Assembly: GCA_031396505.1 (NCBI GenBank)
Contig: JANNKX010000204.1
Location: 1-8,010, forward strand
DNA: 8,010 nucleotides
Reading direction: 5' to 3'
Source: JAAFHS01 sp031396505
Lineage (GTDB): Bacteria > Pseudomonadota > Alphaproteobacteria > Rhodobacterales > Rhodobacteraceae
Within the stretch, counting starts at the first letter, position 1, and each line of letters begins with the position of its first letter. Positions 5,770 through 8,010 of this stretch are shown piece after piece. The notes below the pieces were generated by a model. The model was given only the letters and a program-made list of their open reading frames with translations. It was not told the DNA's origin and searched no databases. The translations under genes were made by a program, and so were the position numbers.

Positions 5770-6698
5770 TCAACGGCTATGGCCAGTGACCGCCCAAAGC
5801 AGGCCCGCAATCACCGTCGCAAGGCCCATAAGTTCGACGTTACCGGGGATCAGGCCCAGCACGGGCCAAGCCAGCAAGGCGGCAAGGCCGGGGGCAAGGG
5901 CGGGAAAGATCGCCGCGCGCGACGGTCCAAGGATGGCGACCATCTTGGCATAGGTAAACAGCGTTCCGGTGCCTGCAATCAGGCCCTGCACCACCGCCTC
6001 GACCACCAGCACGGTGGGGTCCAGCACCAGCAAACCCGCGCCGCCCGTCTGCCACAGATACACCGGCACGAAGGTCGCCAGCGCGGACACCGCGATGACA
6101 GCGGTGGCCAGCAGCGGGTCCAGCCGATGACGGCGCAACAGGATGCCAGAGCTGGCCCAAAGCGTGCCTGCCAGCACGAACATCGCGTCCCCGATCAGGC
6201 CCGCGGCGGTAAAGCTATCGGTGCGGATGCCCGATTCAGGACAAGCCCGCCAAGGACCACACCAATGCCGGTCATCTTGCGCAGTGTCAGCCGATCGCCC
6301 AGTACCATGGCCGACAGGATCATGCCCATCATGCTCATCGCGGCAAAGGGAAAGACGGCGGCATGGCTGGCCGGGGCGTGCTGCAACGCGCCAAACATCA
6401 ACAGGCCAAATGGGGTTCCGGCAAAGGCGCAAACACCCAGCCAGACCTTCCATGTCGAGGTCAGCACGGCAGGGTCGGCGCGCAGGCGGGCGGCAAGATA
6501 GGGCAACAGCACCAGACCCGCCACCCCGAACCGCAGGGCGGTCAGGTCGGTGGATGCCGCCCCATGCTGGATGCCCCAGCGGGCAAAGACCACGTAAAGC
6601 GCCCCGATCGAGGCGGCGGCAAGGCCGATCGCGATGCCACTCGCCAGACGGCGTTGTTCATCGGATAGGCGTGGGGCGGATATGACTGCGGCGGACAT
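5770..6698 (-). pseudogene. EamA/DMT-family permease, frameshifted between its two halves
   Basis: Two frames together make one ten-helix EamA transporter of about 309 residues. The first (6698 to about 6240) gives helices 1-5, starting ASGIAIGLAAASIGALYVVF and ending GIGVVLGGLVLN. The second (about 6235 to 5770) continues with TAAGLIGDAMFVLAGTLWAS and ends VIAGLLWAVTGHSR. The joint is near CTGAATCGG (minus strand, 6239-6231), where one base appears to be missing. Unrepaired, the first frame terminates at 6195 and makes only half the transporter. The family exports small metabolites or drugs; the substrate is unknown. ATG 6698 has AAGG upstream. The GST follows 26 bases after the stop, so this gene heads a permease-GST-DsrE operon. 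A sequencing error is the main alternative to a true mutation. Confidence 0.8.
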
Positions 6699-6731
6699 GG
6701 CAGGACCTTTTCGGGTGGAATGGCGGGGATG

Positions 6732-6767
6732 CTAGTTGCAATAAGGAGAGGGTAGCTGATACTCCAA
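6732..6767 (-). promoter_or_regulatory. Candidate promoter and operator of the permease-GST operon
   Basis: Reading the minus strand, TTGGAG (6767-6762) and TATTGC (6743-6738) are 18 bp apart and could be -35 and -10 elements, about 40 bases before the permease start. The possible -10 overlaps CTTATTGCAACTAG (6745-6732), an imperfect palindrome centred on TTGCAA, the sort of place a repressor would bind. The surrounding 100 bases are AT-rich compared with the genes. No regulator gene is present in the visible right block. Confidence 0.3.
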
Positions 6768-6834
6768 AAGCCGATAATTTATTAGAATCACATATGATCC
6801 ATACTTCAGGCGCATGAATAACCACCCGATTGCA

Positions 6835-6876
6835 TGCAACACGCTCCGCCCCTTTGCGGGGGCGAGGCGTGTTGCA
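6835..6876 (-). terminator. Strong hairpin after the OYE gene
   Basis: The arms TGCAACACGC (6835-6844) and GCGTGTTGCA (6867-6876) are perfectly complementary over 10 bp. An inner stem CGCCCC/GGGGCG follows after a two-base imperfection, with a loop of TTTGCG. It begins 14 bases after the corrected stop of the OYE gene (6892-6890). There is no T-run, so it may be a weak intrinsic terminator or a 3'-end stabiliser. Its position fits an OYE gene that ends at 6890, not one read through to 6732. Confidence 0.6.
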
Positions 6877-6889
6877 GTTCGTTTGCGCG

Positions 6890-7967
6890 TCAGGCGTGGA
6901 ATGGATAATCCGTATACCCATCCGCCCCGCCACCATAAAGACGCGCCGGGTTCAGCGGGTTCAGGGCCAGGCCGCCGCGGCAGGTCGGGGTTGGCGATGA
7001 ACGCGCGACCGAAGGATACGGCGTCCAGCCGACCGCTGGCCAGCCCGTCCAGCGCGCGCGCCGCATCATAGCCCGAATTGCCGATATAGGGCCCGCCAAA
7101 CGCCCGGCGCACGAGGATCGGGTCAACCAGCCGGTCCATCGGGTCACCGCGCGGGTCTTTCGGCTCGACCACATGAATGTAGGCCAGCTTGCGACGGCCA
7201 AGCTCGGTTGCGACATGTACGAATGTGGCGGCGGGGTTGCTGTCGCTCATCCCGTTGATGGTCAACGACGGCGACAGGCGGATGCCCACGCGGTCCGCCC
7301 CCCAGACGGCCATGACCACATCAGTCACTTCCAATATCAGGCGGGCGCGGTTTTCCACCGATCCGCCATAAGCATCGGTGCGGTGATTTGTGCCGTCGCG
7401 CAGGAACTGGTCCAGCAGATAGGCGTTGGCGGAATGGATCTCGACCCCGTCGAACCCTGCCGCCTTGGCGTTGCTTGCGGCTTGCGCATGGTCGGCCACA
7501 ATACCCGGCAGCTCGACCGTCTCCAGCGCGCGCGGCACCATGAAATCCTGCGGGCCGTCATAGGTGTGGGCGTGCCCTTCAAAACCGATCGCCGACGGGG
7601 CCACGGGCAGCGCGCCGCCCGGTTGCAACGACGGGTGCGAAACCCGGCCCACATACCAAAGTTGCAGCACAATGCGCCCACCCGCCGCATGAACGGCCTG
7701 CGTCACACCACGCCAACCCTCAATCTGCGCCTGACTGTGGATGCCCGGTGCCCCGGCATAGCCCTTGCCCTGCGCCGATATTTGCGTGGCCTCCGATACG
7801 ATCAGACCCGCCGTCGCCCGCTGGGCATAATACTCGGCCTGCAACGCATGCACCGCGTCGCCCGCATTGGCGCGGGTGCGGGTCAGCGGGGCCATCACGA
7901 CGCGGTTGGGCGCCTCGATCGCGCCAAAGCGGATCGGCTGAAAGAGCGGAGAGGTGTCGCGGGTCAT
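6890..7967 (-). pseudogene. Old Yellow Enzyme family flavin reductase, frameshifted near the 3' end
   Basis: This is an FMN-dependent alkene/nitro reductase of the OYE (NemA-like) family, a cytosolic TIM barrel using NAD(P)H. The N-terminal FMN-binding MAPLTRTRA includes Thr29. Substrate-site residues His178, Asn181 and Tyr183 lie in EIHSANAYLLDQFL, followed by YGGSVENRARL. The phosphate-binding region includes AVSFGRAFIANPDL. After residue 330 the reading frame becomes non-homologous, but the +1 frame gives the family's usual ending, ARLYGGGADGYTDYPFHA, and stops at 6892-6890. Removing one G from the GC-rich run at 6970-6977 restores a 358-residue protein of normal length. Unrepaired, the frame runs to 6732 with an unrelated tail of about 80 residues. 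The ATG at 7967 has AAAGGA 10 bases upstream. The gene is separately terminated from the permease operon. Confidence 0.87.
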
Positions 7968-7989
7968 CGGCGTGTTCCTTTGTGATGTG

Positions 7990-8010
7990 CCGGGGCCTTT
8001 GGGGCCCCGG
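7990..8010. repeat. Perfect inverted repeat upstream of the OYE gene
   Basis: CCGGGGCC and GGCCCCGG form an 8-bp GC-only stem around TTTGG at the window edge. It lies 23 bases upstream of the OYE start. It could be the terminator of a gene to the right or part of a leader structure. No T-run is visible on the minus strand, and the plus-strand continuation is not in the window. Confidence 0.4.

Noticed and set aside
5078..5953. Long plus-strand open frame (291 codons) opposite the GST and permease
   Set aside because: It is antisense to clearly recognisable proteins, is rich in Gly, Arg and His as expected of GC-rich shadows, and has no family motifs.
6732..6889. C-terminal extension giving a 411-residue OYE protein
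   Set aside because: The extension has no family similarity, covers a strong hairpin and the permease promoter region, and the +1 frame supplies the proper family ending at 6890.

Overview
The window looks like an alphaproteobacterial chromosome segment, probably Rhodobacteraceae-like. This is inferred from the high GC content, strong G/C preference at third codon positions, GTG starts and gene content; no marker gene fixes the taxon. It divides into two blocks that converge near position 4760.

The left block (about 150-4744, plus strand) has two transcription units. Unit 1 holds a small coiled-coil protein, a WD40-type beta-propeller protein and a 72-residue protein of unknown function. Unit 2 holds a 158-residue protein of unknown function and an AcoR-type bacterial enhancer-binding protein (GAF - AAA+ - Fis-type HTH). 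The regulator has intact Walker A, Walker B and arginine-finger regions but has lost the GAFTGA loop that contacts sigma-54. Paired copies of one motif, TGTAACG-N3-CGTTACA, lie in front of both units (158-194 and 2016-2051), and I find no correctly spaced sigma-54 promoter beside either. The simplest reading is a self-contained regulon in which the regulator controls its own operon and the WD40 operon by a sigma-54-independent mechanism. Its physiological output cannot be read from the sequence. A fragment of a divergent minus-strand gene appears to run off the left edge.

The right block (4789-7967, minus strand) resembles a redox/detoxification locus: an Old Yellow Enzyme (OYE) family flavin reductase, an EamA/DMT permease, a Nu-class-like glutathione S-transferase and a DsrE-like small protein. 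Three of these four are damaged. The OYE gene has a +1 frameshift near its 3' end, and the permease has a -1 frameshift between its two EamA halves. The DsrE-like frame has no convincing start and appears to lack the central cysteine-bearing segment. Only the GST is intact. This suggests either a decaying locus or indel errors in the assembly. A strong hairpin directly after the corrected OYE stop supports the frameshift interpretation.

No RNA genes, CRISPR arrays or insertion sequences were recognised.
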